Positions 21,665 through 21,718 of a DNA stretch of 21,718 nucleotides are shown piece by piece. Source of the stretch: a virus; IMG/VR virus record IMGVR_UViG_3300032304_000981, positions 1-21,718 of that record; one strand, 5' to 3'. The stretch's first letter is position 1; each line of letters opens with the position of its first letter. A model generated the notes under the pieces. It had not been told where the DNA came from and did no database searches. It was given only the letters and a program-made list of their open reading frames with translations. A program made the position numbers and the translations under genes.

Positions 21665-21718
21665 TTGACGTAACAAAGGCTAAAGCTATTGGTCACGATA
21701 TGCGTAGAGCTGCTAGGG
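21652..21718 (+). CDS. Start of a further fibre-module gene, 3' partial
   Basis: The ATG at 21652, inside the end of the previous gene, opens a frame to the window edge encoding MGIVIDVTKAKAIGHDMRRA and further residues. The basic helical start and the overlap are typical of the small protein that follows the preceding gene in phage fibre modules. Too little is visible to assign a function. Confidence 0.6.
   Translation, partial: MGIVIDVTKAKAIGHDMRRAAR

Noticed and set aside
18483-21718. A diversity-generating retroelement acting on the fibre genes
   Set aside because: No reverse transcriptase, template repeat or variable repeat was seen in the window.

Overview
The window is part of the genome of a tailed double-stranded DNA phage (or a closely related prophage). 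It carries a lysis gene, a complete phage replication module (Cas4-like nuclease, family A DNA polymerase, primase-helicase, SNF2-type helicase, metallophosphoesterase), a cassette of very small early-type genes, then the terminase, a P22-type long portal and a group of tail-fibre genes. The approximately 680-residue portal and this replication set suggest a podovirus-like phage of a Gram-negative bacterium. I suspect a proteobacterial, possibly aquatic, host, but the sequence does not prove it. No tRNA, rRNA, CRISPR array, integrase or transposase was seen.

Layout. (1) 2-635, plus strand: the end of a possible spanin-like gene overlapping a GH108 endolysin. (2) 609-3137, minus strand: one operon read leftwards, starting with a VRR-NUC nuclease reading frame broken by a stop codon, then an SNF2-like helicase and five small overlapping genes, including an NrdR-like zinc ribbon protein. 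(3) 3145-3195: two back-to-back sigma70-type promoters whose -35 boxes overlap; they drive operons 2 and 4. (4) 3224-10795, plus strand: DUF2800 nuclease, an unrecognised 209-residue protein that may be the single-strand binding protein, DNA polymerase A, AEP primase-helicase, HTH-metallophosphoesterase and an extremely acidic 83-residue protein, ending at a strong terminator. A structured RNA element lies just before the polymerase. (5) 11014-13431, minus strand: a self-contained transcription unit with a near-consensus promoter, about ten genes of 19-214 codons and a terminator. The only recognisable member is a GP88-like cysteine-rich protein. (6) 13364-14385: two non-coding stretches with iteron-like repeats, operator-like palindromes and a G-tract, separated by one unknown 80-residue gene. 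(7) 14386-21718, plus strand: packaging genes, portal, a collagen-containing fibre protein and a set of short fibre and fibre-associated genes, running off the end.

How it fits together. Genes in 2 and 4 would together copy and repair phage DNA. Cassette 5 looks like early host-interaction genes. The 13.4-14.4 kb stretch has the repeats expected of a control and/or replication-initiation region and sits between the early and late blocks. Terminase and portal package DNA, and the fibre genes provide host recognition. The capsid and most tail genes are not in view. Several genes are too short for usual length cut-offs but are well supported by ribosome binding sites and stop-start overlaps (57, 60, 55, 53, 50, 28 and 19 codons).
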